A stretch of 64,000 nt of DNA. Source: Hyphomicrobiales bacterium. Lineage in GTDB: Bacteria > Pseudomonadota > Alphaproteobacteria > Rhizobiales > Xanthobacteraceae. Under the pieces are notes generated by a model. The model ran no database searches and was not told the DNA's origin. It saw only the letters and a list, made by a program, of their open reading frames with translations. The stretch's first letter is position 1. Every line of letters starts with the position of its first letter. The position numbers and the translations under genes were made by a program. The stretch lies in the NCBI GenBank assembly GCA_021730985.1, contig JAKFYI010000004.1, positions 62,001-126,000 on the forward strand, given 5' to 3'. Shown here piece after piece: positions 36,387 to 44,670 of the stretch.

Positions 36387-39300
36387 ATGCTGCAGGGCTG
36401 GGTCGTCGTCGCGGTGGCGCTCGGCTACATCGGGCTGCTGTTCGTTGTGGCGAGCTACGGCGACCGGCTGCGCGAGTTCGGCCGCGCGCGGCTGCTGATC
36501 TATCCGCTGTCGCTCGCGATCTATTGCACCTCGTGGACGTTCTTCGGGTCGGTCGGCCTCGCCTCGCGCACCGGTTTCGACTTCCTCACCATCTACGTCG
36601 GTCCGGTGCTGATGATCGGGCTCGGCCTGCCGCTGATCCTGCGCATCGTGCGGCTCGCCAAGGCGCAGAACATCACCTCGATCGCCGACTTCATCGCCGC
36701 GCGCTATGGCAAGGGGCAAGCCGTTGCCGCCACCGTCGCGCTGATCGCAATTCTTGGCACCATCCCCTACATCGCGCTGCAGCTCAAAGCGGTGTCGGCA
36801 TCGCTCAGCACCATCCTCGCCCACACCTCCACCGATTTCGGCTCGACCCACCCGGTGCTCGGCGACATCGCGCTGTTCGTCGCGCTGTCGATGGCGGCGT
36901 TCGCCGTGCTGTTCGGCACTCGCCACATCGATGCCACCGAGCACCAGGACGGCTTGATGCTGGCGATCGCCGCCGAATCGATCGTCAAGCTGGTCGCCTT
37001 CCTTGCGGTCGGCGTGTTCGTGACGTTCTGGATGTTCGACGGCCCGACCGCCCTGTTTTCCAAGGCGATGGAACTGCCCGCCGCGGCAGCCGTACTGACC
37101 CGCGAACCGCCGGTTGCCACACTGGTCGCGATGACGCTGTTGTCGTTCGTCGCGATCCTGATGTTGCCGCGGCAATTCCACGTCACCGTGGTCGAGAACA
37201 AAAGCGAAGCCGAGATCAAGCGCGCGGCCTGGCTGTTCCCGCTCTATCTCGTATTGATCAACCTGTTCGTGCTGCCGATCGCGATGGCCGGTCTGCTGAC
37301 ATTCCCCGCCGGCGGCGTCGATAGCGACATGTTCGTGCTGGCGCTGCCGCTGGTCGCGAAGTCCGACACCTTCACCCTGATCGCATTCATCGGCGGACTG
37401 TCGGCCGCGACCGCGATGGTGATCGTCGAGACAGTCGCTCTCGCCATCATGGTGTCGAACGACATCGTGATGCCCTGGGTGTTGCAACGCCGCGAGGCGC
37501 TGCTCACCAGCCGCGCCGACGCCGGCGGACTGCTGCTGATGGTTCGCCGCGCCGCGATCGTGGTGATTCTGCTGTTGGCTTACGCCTACTACCGGTCCGC
37601 CGGCGAGGCGCAGCTTGCCGCGATCGGCCTGCTGGCGTTCGCCGCGGTGGCGCAGCTTGCGCCAGCCTTCTTCGGCGGCCTGTTCTGGCGGCGCGCCACC
37701 GCGCGCGGCGCCATCGGCGGCATGGCATTCGGCATCATGGCCTGGGGCTATACGTTGCTGCTGCCCAGCATCGCCGACCTCGGCATCATCGGACGCCAGA
37801 TCCTCACCGACGGTCCTTGGGGCCTAGTGATGCTACGGCCGCAGGCGCTGTTCGGGCTCGACATGCACCCGCTGGTGCACGGCGTGGTCTGGAGCCTGAC
37901 GCTCAACCTGCTGGCCTACATCGGCTTCTCGTTGCACCGCGAGCCGACCTCGATCGAGCGTATCCAGGCCGACCTGTTCGCGCCGGCGCGGCTGGCGCCG
38001 GCGCCGAGCTTCCGGCTGTGGCGCTCCTCGGTGACGGTCGAGGAACTCACCATCGCGGTCGCGCGCTATCTCGGCCAGGATCGCACCCGCTCGTCGTTCG
38101 AAAGCTTCGCGACCGCGCGGCGCATCAGCCTCGACCCGCAGCACGAAGCGGACTTTCAACTGGTGCGGTACGCGGAGCATCTGCTTGCGTCGGCGATCGG
38201 CGCTGCGTCGTCGCGCCTCGTGCTGTCGCTGCTGCTGCGCAAGCGCAACGTCTCGACCAAGGCCGCGCTCAAGCTGCTCGACGACGCCAGCGCCGCGATC
38301 CACTACAACCGCGAAATTCTCCAGAACGCGCTGGATCATGTGCGCCAGGGCATCGCGGTGTTCGACAAAGACCTGCAACTGGTCTGCTGGAACCGGCAGT
38401 TCGGCGACATCCTCGACCTGCCGCCCGAATTGACCCGCGTCGGCGTCGGGCTCGAAGAGATGCTGCGCAGCAATGCGCAATTGGGCGCGCTAGGGCCCGG
38501 TCCGGTCGAGGCCATCGTTCACGACCGGCTCTTGAGCTACACGCGAAGCACCGAACCTGTTCTGGAGCGCTTCGCCGAACGCGGCCTGGTGGTGGAGGTG
38601 CGGTCCAACCGCATGCCGGACGGCGGGCTGGTCACCACCGTCACCGACATTACCCCGAGCGTGCAGGCTGCCGAGCAGCTCGAACGCGCCAACACCACGC
38701 TGGAAGGCCGGGTGCGCGACCGCACCGCGGAACTCACCCGCCTGAATGCCGAACTTGCACGCGCCAAGGCCGACGCCGAAGAGGCCAACATCTCCAAGAC
38801 GCGCTTCCTTGCCGCCGCAAGCCACGACATTCTGCAGCCGCTCAACGCCGCGCGGCTCTACATCACGTCGCTGATCGAGCGCCAGAGCGCGAGCGAGGAT
38901 GCGCCGCTGATCGGCAACATCGATGCGTCTCTGGAAGCGGTTGAGGAGATTTTCGGCGCACTGCTGGAGATTTCACGGCTCGACGCGGGCGCGATGCGGC
39001 CCGAACCGGTCAGCTTCCGGATCGACGAACTGCTGCGTCAGCTCGAGGTCGAGTTCACCCCGCTGGCGCGCGAGAAGGGGCTCAAGCTGACATTCGTGCC
39101 CTGCTCGCTCAGCGTTCGCTCGGACCGCCGCCTGCTGCGCCGTGTGTTGCAGAACCTGGTGTCGAACGCGGTGAAATACACGCCGAGGGGCCGGGTGCTG
39201 ATCGGCTGCCGGCGCATGCGCGGCAAGCTGCGGATCGACGTCTACGATACCGGCCTCGGCGTGCCGCAGTCGAAGAAACGCGTGATTTTCCAGGAGTTCC

Positions 39301-39896
39301 AGCGGCTCGACGAAGGCGCCAAGGTGGCGCGCGGCCTGGGGCTCGGGCTATCGATCGTGGAGCGCATCGCGCGCGTGCTGTCCCACCGGCTCGACGTGCG
39401 GTCGGTGTCGGGACGCGGCTCCAAGTTCTCCGTCGAGGTGCCGATCACCGCCGCAGCACCCGCCAGCCAGCCGCAGCAGGGCGCGCTCAGCATCGACCGC
39501 AGCCAATTGCTCGGCACCACGGTGCTGTGCATCGATAACGAGCCTACCATTCTCGACGGCATGGATACGCTGCTCGGCGGCTGGGGCTGCCATGTGTTGA
39601 AGGCGCCGGACCTGGACGTTGCGATCGCCGCCATCACCGAGTCACAGCGCCCGGTCAACGGCCTGCTGATCGACTACCATCTCGACAAGGGCAACGGCGT
39701 CGATGCCATCGCGGAATTGCGCCGCCGGTTCGGCGCCGACCTGCCCGCCATCCTCATCACCGCCGACCGCTCGCCGCATGTGCGCGACGATGCGCGGGCG
39801 CGCGACATCCAGGTGCTCAACAAGCCGATCAAGCCGGCTGCGCTGCGCGCGCTGATGGCGCAGTGGCGGATCCAAAAAGTCGCAGCGGCCGAGTAG
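36387..39896 (+). CDS. Hybrid sensor histidine kinase with N-terminal sodium/solute symporter domain and C-terminal receiver
   Basis: A 1169-residue protein. Residues ~1-500 are a 13-segment SLC5/SSSF transporter-like module (IYCTSWTFFGSVGLASRTGFDF, SIADFIAARYGKGQ, HVTVVENKSEAEIKRAAW). A PAS-like region (GIAVFDKDLQLVCWNRQF) lies near 650, then a coiled coil. The dimerisation domain has the phosphoacceptor His813 in SHDILQPLNAARLY, and the ATPase domain has N box LQNLVSNAVKYT and G boxes DTGLGVPQ and GLGLGLSIVERI. The C-terminal receiver has Asp1096 (LLIDYHLDKGNG) and Lys (LNKPIKP). The architecture resembles CbrA-type kinases, where the symporter senses or takes up a solute. ATG 36387 has AAGGA six bases upstream. 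The likely partner is the convergent response regulator. Confidence 0.93.
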   Translation: MLQGWVVVAVALGYIGLLFVVASYGDRLREFGRARLLIYPLSLAIYCTSWTFFGSVGLASRTGFDFLTIYVGPVLMIGLGLPLILRIVRLAKAQNITSIADFIAARYGKGQAVAATVALIAILGTIPYIALQLKAVSASLSTILAHTSTDFGSTHPVLGDIALFVALSMAAFAVLFGTRHIDATEHQDGLMLAIAAESIVKLVAFLAVGVFVTFWMFDGPTALFSKAMELPAAAAVLTREPPVATLVAMTLLSFVAILMLPRQFHVTVVENKSEAEIKRAAWLFPLYLVLINLFVLPIAMAGLLTFPAGGVDSDMFVLALPLVAKSDTFTLIAFIGGLSAATAMVIVETVALAIMVSNDIVMPWVLQRREALLTSRADAGGLLLMVRRAAIVVILLLAYAYYRSAGEAQLAAIGLLAFAAVAQLAPAFFGGLFWRRATARGAIGGMAFGIMAWGYTLLLPSIADLGIIGRQILTDGPWGLVMLRPQALFGLDMHPLVHGVVWSLTLNLLAYIGFSLHREPTSIERIQADLFAPARLAPAPSFRLWRSSVTVEELTIAVARYLGQDRTRSSFESFATARRISLDPQHEADFQLVRYAEHLLASAIGAASSRLVLSLLLRKRNVSTKAALKLLDDASAAIHYNREILQNALDHVRQGIAVFDKDLQLVCWNRQFGDILDLPPELTRVGVGLEEMLRSNAQLGALGPGPVEAIVHDRLLSYTRSTEPVLERFAERGLVVEVRSNRMPDGGLVTTVTDITPSVQAAEQLERANTTLEGRVRDRTAELTRLNAELARAKADAEEANISKTRFLAAASHDILQPLNAARLYITSLIERQSASEDAPLIGNIDASLEAVEEIFGALLEISRLDAGAMRPEPVSFRIDELLRQLEVEFTPLAREKGLKLTFVPCSLSVRSDRRLLRRVLQNLVSNAVKYTPRGRVLIGCRRMRGKLRIDVYDTGLGVPQSKKRVIFQEFQRLDEGAKVARGLGLGLSIVERIARVLSHRLDVRSVSGRGSKFSVEVPITAAAPASQPQQGALSIDRSQLLGTTVLCIDNEPTILDGMDTLLGGWGCHVLKAPDLDVAIAAITESQRPVNGLLIDYHLDKGNGVDAIAELRRRFGADLPAILITADRSPHVRDDARARDIQVLNKPIKPAALRALMAQWRIQKVAAAE

Positions 39897-39958
39897 TTGT
39901 GTGCGGCCGATCTTGCGCTAAGATTGCCGGCGTCAGATTCAAACGGGGGAGAATTGTC

Positions 39959-40114
39959 ATGGCCAAGCGCACCACGCACCGCAGTTCCAAAGGCACCAAG
40001 CTCTACGCCGTGCGCGACAAGGACGGAAAGTTCAAGGACATCCAGAGCTACAAGCGCGCGCATGGCGCCGACATCAAGCGCAAGGCCAAGAAGGAAGTGC
40101 GCAAGAAGAAGTAG
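39959..40114 (+). CDS. Small Lys/Arg-rich protein, 51 residues
   Basis: A 51-residue basic protein starting MAKRTTHRSSKGTKLYAVRDKDG and ending KKEVRKKK. ATG at 39959 follows GGGGGA. Over a third of the residues are Lys or Arg; there is no Cys or hydrophobic segment, suggesting nucleic-acid binding or ribosome association. Similar short proteins are common in rhizobia (from memory) without known function. It lies 62 bases after the histidine kinase gene, and its stop codon directly abuts the stop of the convergent regulator gene. Confidence 0.75.
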   Translation: MAKRTTHRSSKGTKLYAVRDKDGKFKDIQSYKRAHGADIKRKAKKEVRKKK

Positions 40115-40780
40115 CTACGCCGCCGGCGGCGGCCGGTGCCCGATCTCGATCTTGGCCGCGGCGATCACCGCCTGAGTGCGGCTCTCGACGCCGAGCTTCT
40201 GCAGGATCGCCGAGACGTGAGCCTTCACCGTGGCCTCGGACACGGAAAGTTCGAACGCGATCTGCTTGTTGAGCAGGCCTTCCGACAGCATCATCAGCAC
40301 GCGCACCTGCTGCGGCGTCAGCGTGGAGAGCCTTGCCATCAACTCGGTCGCCTCAGCATCCGAGCCGGCGCCGAGATCGACATCCGGCGGGGTCCAGACG
40401 CCGCCCTTGAGCACGCGTGCGATCGCCTGACGCATGTCGTCGGTGCCGAGCGTCTTTGGGATGAAGCCCGAGGCGCCGAAGCTCATGCAGCGGCGGATCA
40501 CGGCGGGATCGTCGTTGGCCGATACGACCACCACCGGCACGCTGGGATACTGGGCGCGCAGATACATCAGCCCGGAGAACCCGCGCGCGCCGGGCATGGT
40601 GAGATCGAGCAGCACGAGGTCCACATCGGCGCCCTTCTCCAGCAGCTTCGACACCTCGTCGAACGTGCCGGCTTCAGCGATCTCGGCCCGCTCGAACAGG
40701 CCGGAGACGGCCTCGCGAAGCGCGCCGCGAAACAGCGGATGATCGTCCGCAATGACGAGCCGGTAAAGCGTGTCGGTCAA
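40115..40780 (-). CDS. NarL/FixJ-type response regulator (receiver + LuxR HTH)
   Basis: A 221-residue regulator. The receiver domain starts RLVIADDHPLFRGALREAV, with the phospho-acceptor Asp in VDLVLLDLTMPGARGF and Lys in GFIPKTLGTDD. The LuxR HTH is LTPQQVRVLMMLSEGLLNKQIAFELSVSEATVKAHVSAILQKLG. TTG at 40780, with GAGGA upstream, gives the usual short N-terminus; GTG at 40849 is the longer alternative. It converges on the transporter-kinase hybrid across one small gene and is the obvious candidate partner. The histidine kinase already carries its own receiver, so signalling may branch. Confidence 0.93.
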   Translation of the reverse strand: MTDTLYRLVIADDHPLFRGALREAVSGLFERAEIAEAGTFDEVSKLLEKGADVDLVLLDLTMPGARGFSGLMYLRAQYPSVPVVVVSANDDPAVIRRCMSFGASGFIPKTLGTDDMRQAIARVLKGGVWTPPDVDLGAGSDAEATELMARLSTLTPQQVRVLMMLSEGLLNKQIAFELSVSEATVKAHVSAILQKLGVESRTQAVIAAAKIEIGHRPPPAA

Positions 40781-40869
40781 GGCGTCCTCGTCGTGGGCAC
40801 GCTCAAAGCCTAGCGCATTTAGGCCGCCGGGTGCACGCAAAGCAGGCACGCCGCGTCCCGCCGCCGCAG

Positions 40870-41331
40870 CTACGTCCGGCTGCCGACGAACTGCAGGATG
40901 ACCTCGCGGCGGTGCGGCCGGGCGCGGTGCTCCACCAGATACAGGCCCTGCCAGGTGCCGAGCGCGAGCACGCCGCCGCGCACCGGGATGTGCAGCGAAA
41001 CCCCGGTCAGCATGCCTTTGACGTGGGCCGGCATGTCATCCGGACCCTCCACGGTGTGGACCCACGGCGCGTCCTCCGGCGCCAGGGTCCGCAACGCCGC
41101 GGTCAGGTCGGTCTGAACGTCCGGGTCGGCGTTCTCCTGGATGGTCAGCGACGCCGAGGTGTGCCGCAGGTAGGCGAACAACGCGCCGTCGCGCCCGCCG
41201 CTCTGCTCGACAAAGCGGACCACGTCCCGCGTGATCTCGGTGAAGCCTTCGCCCGGCGTCTCCACCACCAGTTCGGCGGTGGAAACCAGGTCGGCTGTCA
41301 CGCTCTCGATCGCCGACAGACGGCTCGCCAC
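40870..41331 (-). CDS. YjbQ/UPF0047 family protein
   Basis: A 153-residue protein of the YjbQ family. Conserved elements are LFAYLRHTSASLTIQENADPDV with the metal-binding His, a second His in MPAHVKGMLTG, and LALGTWQGLYLVEHRARPHRREV. E. coli YjbQ has weak thiamine-phosphate synthase activity; the physiological role is unsettled. GTG at 41331 has GGAGG six bases upstream. It starts 12 bases after the stop of the exported protein gene and is probably co-transcribed with it. Confidence 0.92.
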   Translation of the reverse strand: MASRLSAIESVTADLVSTAELVVETPGEGFTEITRDVVRFVEQSGGRDGALFAYLRHTSASLTIQENADPDVQTDLTAALRTLAPEDAPWVHTVEGPDDMPAHVKGMLTGVSLHIPVRGGVLALGTWQGLYLVEHRARPHRREVILQFVGSRT

Positions 41332-41343
41332 GCAGCCCCTCCG

Positions 41344-41856
41344 TCAGCTCTTGCGCTGCAAGTCGCGCTGGAACTCGACCATGATCTCCAACAGCCGCCG
41401 CCAAACCTTCTCAACGAAACCGAGCGCGCGGTCCAATTCGGCGGCGCTCGGCGTCTTCGCCGTCTCAGTGGACTTCGCCTTGTCGCCGCCGCCGGCCACG
41501 GGGGCATCGGGCTTCACGCTGGACGGCAGCGGCAGGCCCTTCGCCAACAGTTCCTTCTTCAACACGGCGTTGTCGTTCTGGAGCCGCCCGATCGCCTCCT
41601 CCAGCGCCAGCCGTTCGTCGGGGACGGCACGGCACGCCCAGCCTGCCGTCTCGCGGCCGCACACCGAGACCTGGCCGGTCCGGCCATCGAGCCGGACGAA
41701 GCTGTCCTGGATGCGGTGAAAGGAATAGCGAGCATCGTCGGAGCCCGGGACCGTGGCCGGCGCGGTTTGGTCCTGCGCAATGACCGATCCGCAGGCGATC
41801 AAGCCGCAGGCCAGCACGAAAGCGGCAACCGGAACGGCGTGGCAATGGCGCGGCAT
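41344..41856 (-). CDS. Exported hypothetical protein
   Basis: A 170-residue protein with a signal peptide (MPRHCHAVPVAAFVLACG, cleavage near VIAQDQ). ATG at 41856 has GGAG six bases upstream. The mature part begins with a YSFHRIQDSFVRLDGRTGQVSVC segment with two Cys residues (VSVCGRE, WACRAV). Then come an ERLALEEAIGRLQNDNAVLKKELL coiled-coil stretch, a Gly/Lys/Thr-rich linker and a final amphipathic helix (FVEKVWRRLLEIMVEFQRDL). No family recognised; localisation periplasmic. It is divergent from the atp operon. Confidence 0.75.
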   Translation of the reverse strand: MPRHCHAVPVAAFVLACGLIACGSVIAQDQTAPATVPGSDDARYSFHRIQDSFVRLDGRTGQVSVCGRETAGWACRAVPDERLALEEAIGRLQNDNAVLKKELLAKGLPLPSSVKPDAPVAGGGDKAKSTETAKTPSAAELDRALGFVEKVWRRLLEIMVEFQRDLQRKS

Positions 41857-42173
41857 GATGGTCTCCAAGCGACTCGGATCGCGCGACTGGACCACGGATT
41901 TGCGGCGGCTCTGGGAAGGCCTGGGGCCCGCCCGGACAGACTCGAACGTAGCATCGCGGTGCAGTGCGGCGAACCGCGCGGAACAGCCGCTCCACGGCGC
42001 CTGTGGATTCTCTGGAAAGCATTGATGGCACTGGGTTTTCACGAGGTCACAGGCTGCGTGCCGATTCTTGACTCGCTTATTCCCCGTCAGTATGGTCCGC
42101 GCGGCTTTGAGGACGGCAGGAATTTTCTGGATTGGCTCGCAGCGACGCGGTGTCGAACGTAAGGCCCACTGAC
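41857..42173. other. Divergent intergenic region upstream of the F0 ATP synthase operon
   Basis: 317 bases between the exported-protein gene (left) and atpI (right). No convincing gene is seen on either strand. The right half holds a good sigma-70-like promoter (separate entry). The left part must contain the promoter of the exported-protein/yjbQ pair, but no clear hexamers were found there. Confidence 0.6.
42068..42096 (+). promoter_or_regulatory. Predicted promoter of the atpI-atpB-atpE-atpF'-atpF operon
   Basis: TTGACT (42068-42073) and TATGGT (42091-42096) are separated by 17 bases. Five of six and four of six positions match the consensus. Transcription would start near 42103, about 70 bases before the atpI ATG. 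Based on hexamer reading only. Confidence 0.5.
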
Positions 42174-42539
42174 ATGGCCGAAGACACCAGCAAGGCGGGC
42201 AAGGACAGCAACCGGTCAGCCGAAGAGGCCGCTCTCTCCGCGAGGCTCCAGCGTCTCGGCGAACGGCTCGGCCAACAGGCTGAGAGCCGCAAAGTCGGGG
42301 CTGGTCCACCGCAACAGGACGCGGGTCAAAACGCTTCGGCGCTGGCCCGCGGCTTCCGGCTCTCAACCGAGCTGGTCGCCGGTGTCCTGGTCGGCGCCGC
42401 CATCGGCTGGGCGCTCGATTGGTGGCTTGGAATTTCGCCGTGGGGGATGATTGTTTTTCTCTTGCTCGGTTTTGCCGCCGGAGTGGTCAACGTGATACGC
42501 GCGGCGGGGATCTCCACGGGACCGGGCTCAGGCCACTAG
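42174..42539 (+). CDS. atpI: ATP synthase protein I
   Basis: A 121-residue protein with a charged N-terminal half ([13 protein letters not shown]) and two membrane helices ([23 protein letters not shown] and [21 protein letters not shown]). This matches alphaproteobacterial AtpI, a c-ring assembly helper. ATG at 42174 is the first good start; the ribosome site is weak (AAGG). It is the first gene of the F0 operon, 19 bases before atpB. Confidence 0.92.
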   Translation: MAEDTSKAGKDSNRSAEEAALSARLQRLGERLGQQAESRKVGAGPPQQDAGQNASALARGFRLSTELVAGVLVGAAIGWALDWWLGISPWGMIVFLLLGFAAGVVNVIRAAGISTGPGSGH

Positions 42540-42558
42540 ATACGGGAAGCGACCGGCG

Positions 42559-43308
42559 ATGGCCGATCCGATTCATCAATTCGAAATCACCAAGTACGCG
42601 ACGATCGCCAACATTGGCGGTCATGAGATCGCGGTCACCAACTCGGCGCTGTTCATGGCGATCACCGTGGTCGGGGTCGCGGCGCTGCTGATCGGCGGCA
42701 GCTCGGCGCGGGCGCTGGTGCCGGGCCGGATGCAGTCGGTCGCCGAGATGACCTACGAATTCGTCGCCAACACCATACAAAGCACCGCCGGCAAGGCCGG
42801 CATGAAGTTCTTCCCGCTGGTGTTCACGCTGTTCATGTTCATCCTGGTTTCGAACATGATCGGCATCATTCCGTACACCTTCACGGTCACGAGCCACATC
42901 ATCGTCACCGCCATGATGGCGCTGCTCGTGTTCTTCACCGTCATCATCTACGGCTTCTACAAGAATGGCCTGGGCTTCTTCCGGCTGTTCGTGCCGAGCG
43001 GAATTCCGATCTACATCCTGCCGCTGATCGTATTCATCGAGGTGCTGTCGTTCATCTCGCGGCCGATCTCGCACAGCGTGCGACTGTTCGCCAACATGCT
43101 GGCGGGCCACATCACGCTCAAGGTTCTGGCCAGCTTCGTCACGATGCTCGGCGGCTTCGGCATCGCGGGTTGGCTTGGAGCAGTGCTGCCGCTCGGCCTG
43201 GTCGTTGCGATCACCGCGCTCGAAGTGCTGGTCGCGTTCCTTCAGGCCTACGTGTTCGCGATCCTCACCTGCATCTATCTCAACGACGCCATTCACCCGG
43301 GGCACTGA
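42559..43308 (+). CDS. atpB: F0F1 ATP synthase subunit a
   Basis: A 249-residue membrane protein with five to six helices forming the proton half-channels. The fourth helix has the signature [18 protein letters not shown] with the essential Arg; the last has [24 protein letters not shown]-terminal HQFEITKY is typical of alphaproteobacteria. It follows atpI and precedes atpE by 40 bases. Confidence 0.97.
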   Translation: MADPIHQFEITKYATIANIGGHEIAVTNSALFMAITVVGVAALLIGGSSARALVPGRMQSVAEMTYEFVANTIQSTAGKAGMKFFPLVFTLFMFILVSNMIGIIPYTFTVTSHIIVTAMMALLVFFTVIIYGFYKNGLGFFRLFVPSGIPIYILPLIVFIEVLSFISRPISHSVRLFANMLAGHITLKVLASFVTMLGGFGIAGWLGAVLPLGLVVAITALEVLVAFLQAYVFAILTCIYLNDAIHPGH

Positions 43309-43348
43309 CGCCCTTTCCAACCTTCAAACATCCAAAGAGGAGTTCACC

Positions 43349-43576
43349 ATGGATCCAATCGCAGCAAAGTACATCGGTGCCGGCATTGCCTGCATCGGCA
43401 TGGGTGGCGCCGGCGCCGGCGTCGGCATCATTTTCGGCAACTATCTCGCAGCCGCGGTGCGCAACCCGTCGGCCGCGCAGGGCCAGTTCGGCAACCTGAT
43501 CTTCGGGTTCGCCGTGACCGAGGCGCTCGGCATCTTCTCGCTGCTGATCGCGCTGCTGCTGCTGTTCGCGCTGTAA
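43349..43576 (+). CDS. atpE: F0F1 ATP synthase subunit c
   Basis: A 75-residue hairpin protein. The first helix has [23 protein letters not shown]. The polar loop is RNPSAAQGQ, and the second helix has [22 protein letters not shown] with the proton-binding Glu. Glu rather than Asp and no sodium-type motif indicate a proton-driven enzyme. ATG at 43349 follows AAAGAGGAG. Confidence 0.97.
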   Translation: MDPIAAKYIGAGIACIGMGGAGAGVGIIFGNYLAAAVRNPSAAQGQFGNLIFGFAVTEALGIFSLLIALLLLFAL

Positions 43577-43606
43577 GGCGCAACGACAGCTCACGGGACG
43601 CAAGCG

Positions 43607-44140
43607 ATGGCCACGAGCGCGCACACCACGGCACCGGGCGGCGCCAAGCCCCCCTTTCCGCCGTTCAACAAGGAGTATTTCGCGTCCCAGGCGATCTGGT
43701 TCGCGATTGCCTTTGTTACGCTCTACGTGATCATCGCCAAGCTCGCGATCCCGCAGATCGGCGGCATCATGGCGGCACGCAGCCAGCGCGTCGCCGACGA
43801 TCTCGCCGAGGCGAACAGGCTCAAGGAACAGTCGGACGCAGCTCTCGCGGCCTACGAGAAGGCGCTCGCCGACGCCCGCAACCGGGCCCAGGCCCTGGCG
43901 AACGAGACTCGCGACAAGCTCAATGCCGAAGCCGAACAGCTCCGCAAGACGATCGAGGGCAAACTCAACGCCAAGCTGGCTGAGGCCGACAAGACCATCG
44001 CCGCGACCAAGACGTCCGCCATGTCGAACATCGAGTCGGTGGCGACCGACACCGCGATCGCGATCGTCGAGCGGCTGATCGGCACCGCGCCCAGCGCCAA
44101 GACGGCGCAGGACGCGGTCGCTCAAGTGTTGAAGCGGTAG
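43607..44140 (+). CDS. atpF': F0F1 ATP synthase subunit b'
   Basis: A 177-residue peripheral-stalk protein. One membrane helix ([25 protein letters not shown]) follows a Pro-rich N-terminus; the remainder is a long charged helix ([27 protein letters not shown]). The b' form differs from b and pairs with it as a heterodimer in alphaproteobacteria and photosynthetic organisms. It lies nine bases before atpF. Confidence 0.95.
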   Translation: MATSAHTTAPGGAKPPFPPFNKEYFASQAIWFAIAFVTLYVIIAKLAIPQIGGIMAARSQRVADDLAEANRLKEQSDAALAAYEKALADARNRAQALANETRDKLNAEAEQLRKTIEGKLNAKLAEADKTIAATKTSAMSNIESVATDTAIAIVERLIGTAPSAKTAQDAVAQVLKR

Positions 44141-44148
44141 GAGGGCCC

Positions 44149-44631
44149 ATGTTCGAAGCTGAATTCTGGGTCGCCGTCGCATTCCTGCTGTTTGTGCTGC
44201 TGCTGTTCTACGTCGGCGCCCACAAGAAGGTGACCGACGCGCTCGACGCGCGCAGCGCCGCCATCAAGGCCGAGCTCGATGAGGCACGACGCCTGCGCGA
44301 CGAGGCCGAGAAGCTGCTGGCCGAATACAAGCGCAAGCAGGGCGAGGCCGAACGCGAGGCCCAGGCGATTGTCGCCGAAGCCCGCGCCGAGGCGGAACGG
44401 GTCGCAGCCGAAGCCAAGACCAAGATGGAAGATTTCGTCGCGCGCCGCACCAAGATGGCCGAGACCAAGATCGGTCAGGCCGAGGCACAGGCGCTGGCCG
44501 ACGTTCGCTCGGCGGCCGCCGACGCCGCCGTCGCCGCCGCCGAGACCATCCTCACCGCCAGTGCCAAGGGCAAGGTTGCCGAGGATCTGATCGCCCGCGG
44601 CATCGCCGACGTGAAGGCGAAGCTGAACTAA
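44149..44631 (+). CDS. atpF: F0F1 ATP synthase subunit b
   Basis: A 160-residue stalk subunit. A membrane helix at residues 5-25 ([18 protein letters not shown]) is followed by a continuous charged alpha-helix ([27 protein letters not shown]). The last gene of the F0 operon. The F1 genes (atpHAGDC) are not in the window, consistent with the split arrangement of alphaproteobacteria. Confidence 0.96.
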   Translation: MFEAEFWVAVAFLLFVLLLFYVGAHKKVTDALDARSAAIKAELDEARRLRDEAEKLLAEYKRKQGEAEREAQAIVAEARAEAERVAAEAKTKMEDFVARRTKMAETKIGQAEAQALADVRSAAADAAVAAAETILTASAKGKVAEDLIARGIADVKAKLN

Positions 44632-44670
44632 GCTCCGGCAACCTGGCATGGCCGGGCTTCGGAAGCTCAG

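Noticed and set aside
36276-37487. 403-codon frame opposite the transporter domain of the hybrid kinase
   Set aside because: His/Gln/Arg/Asp-rich antisense product with no motif, while the plus strand encodes clear SLC5 segments.
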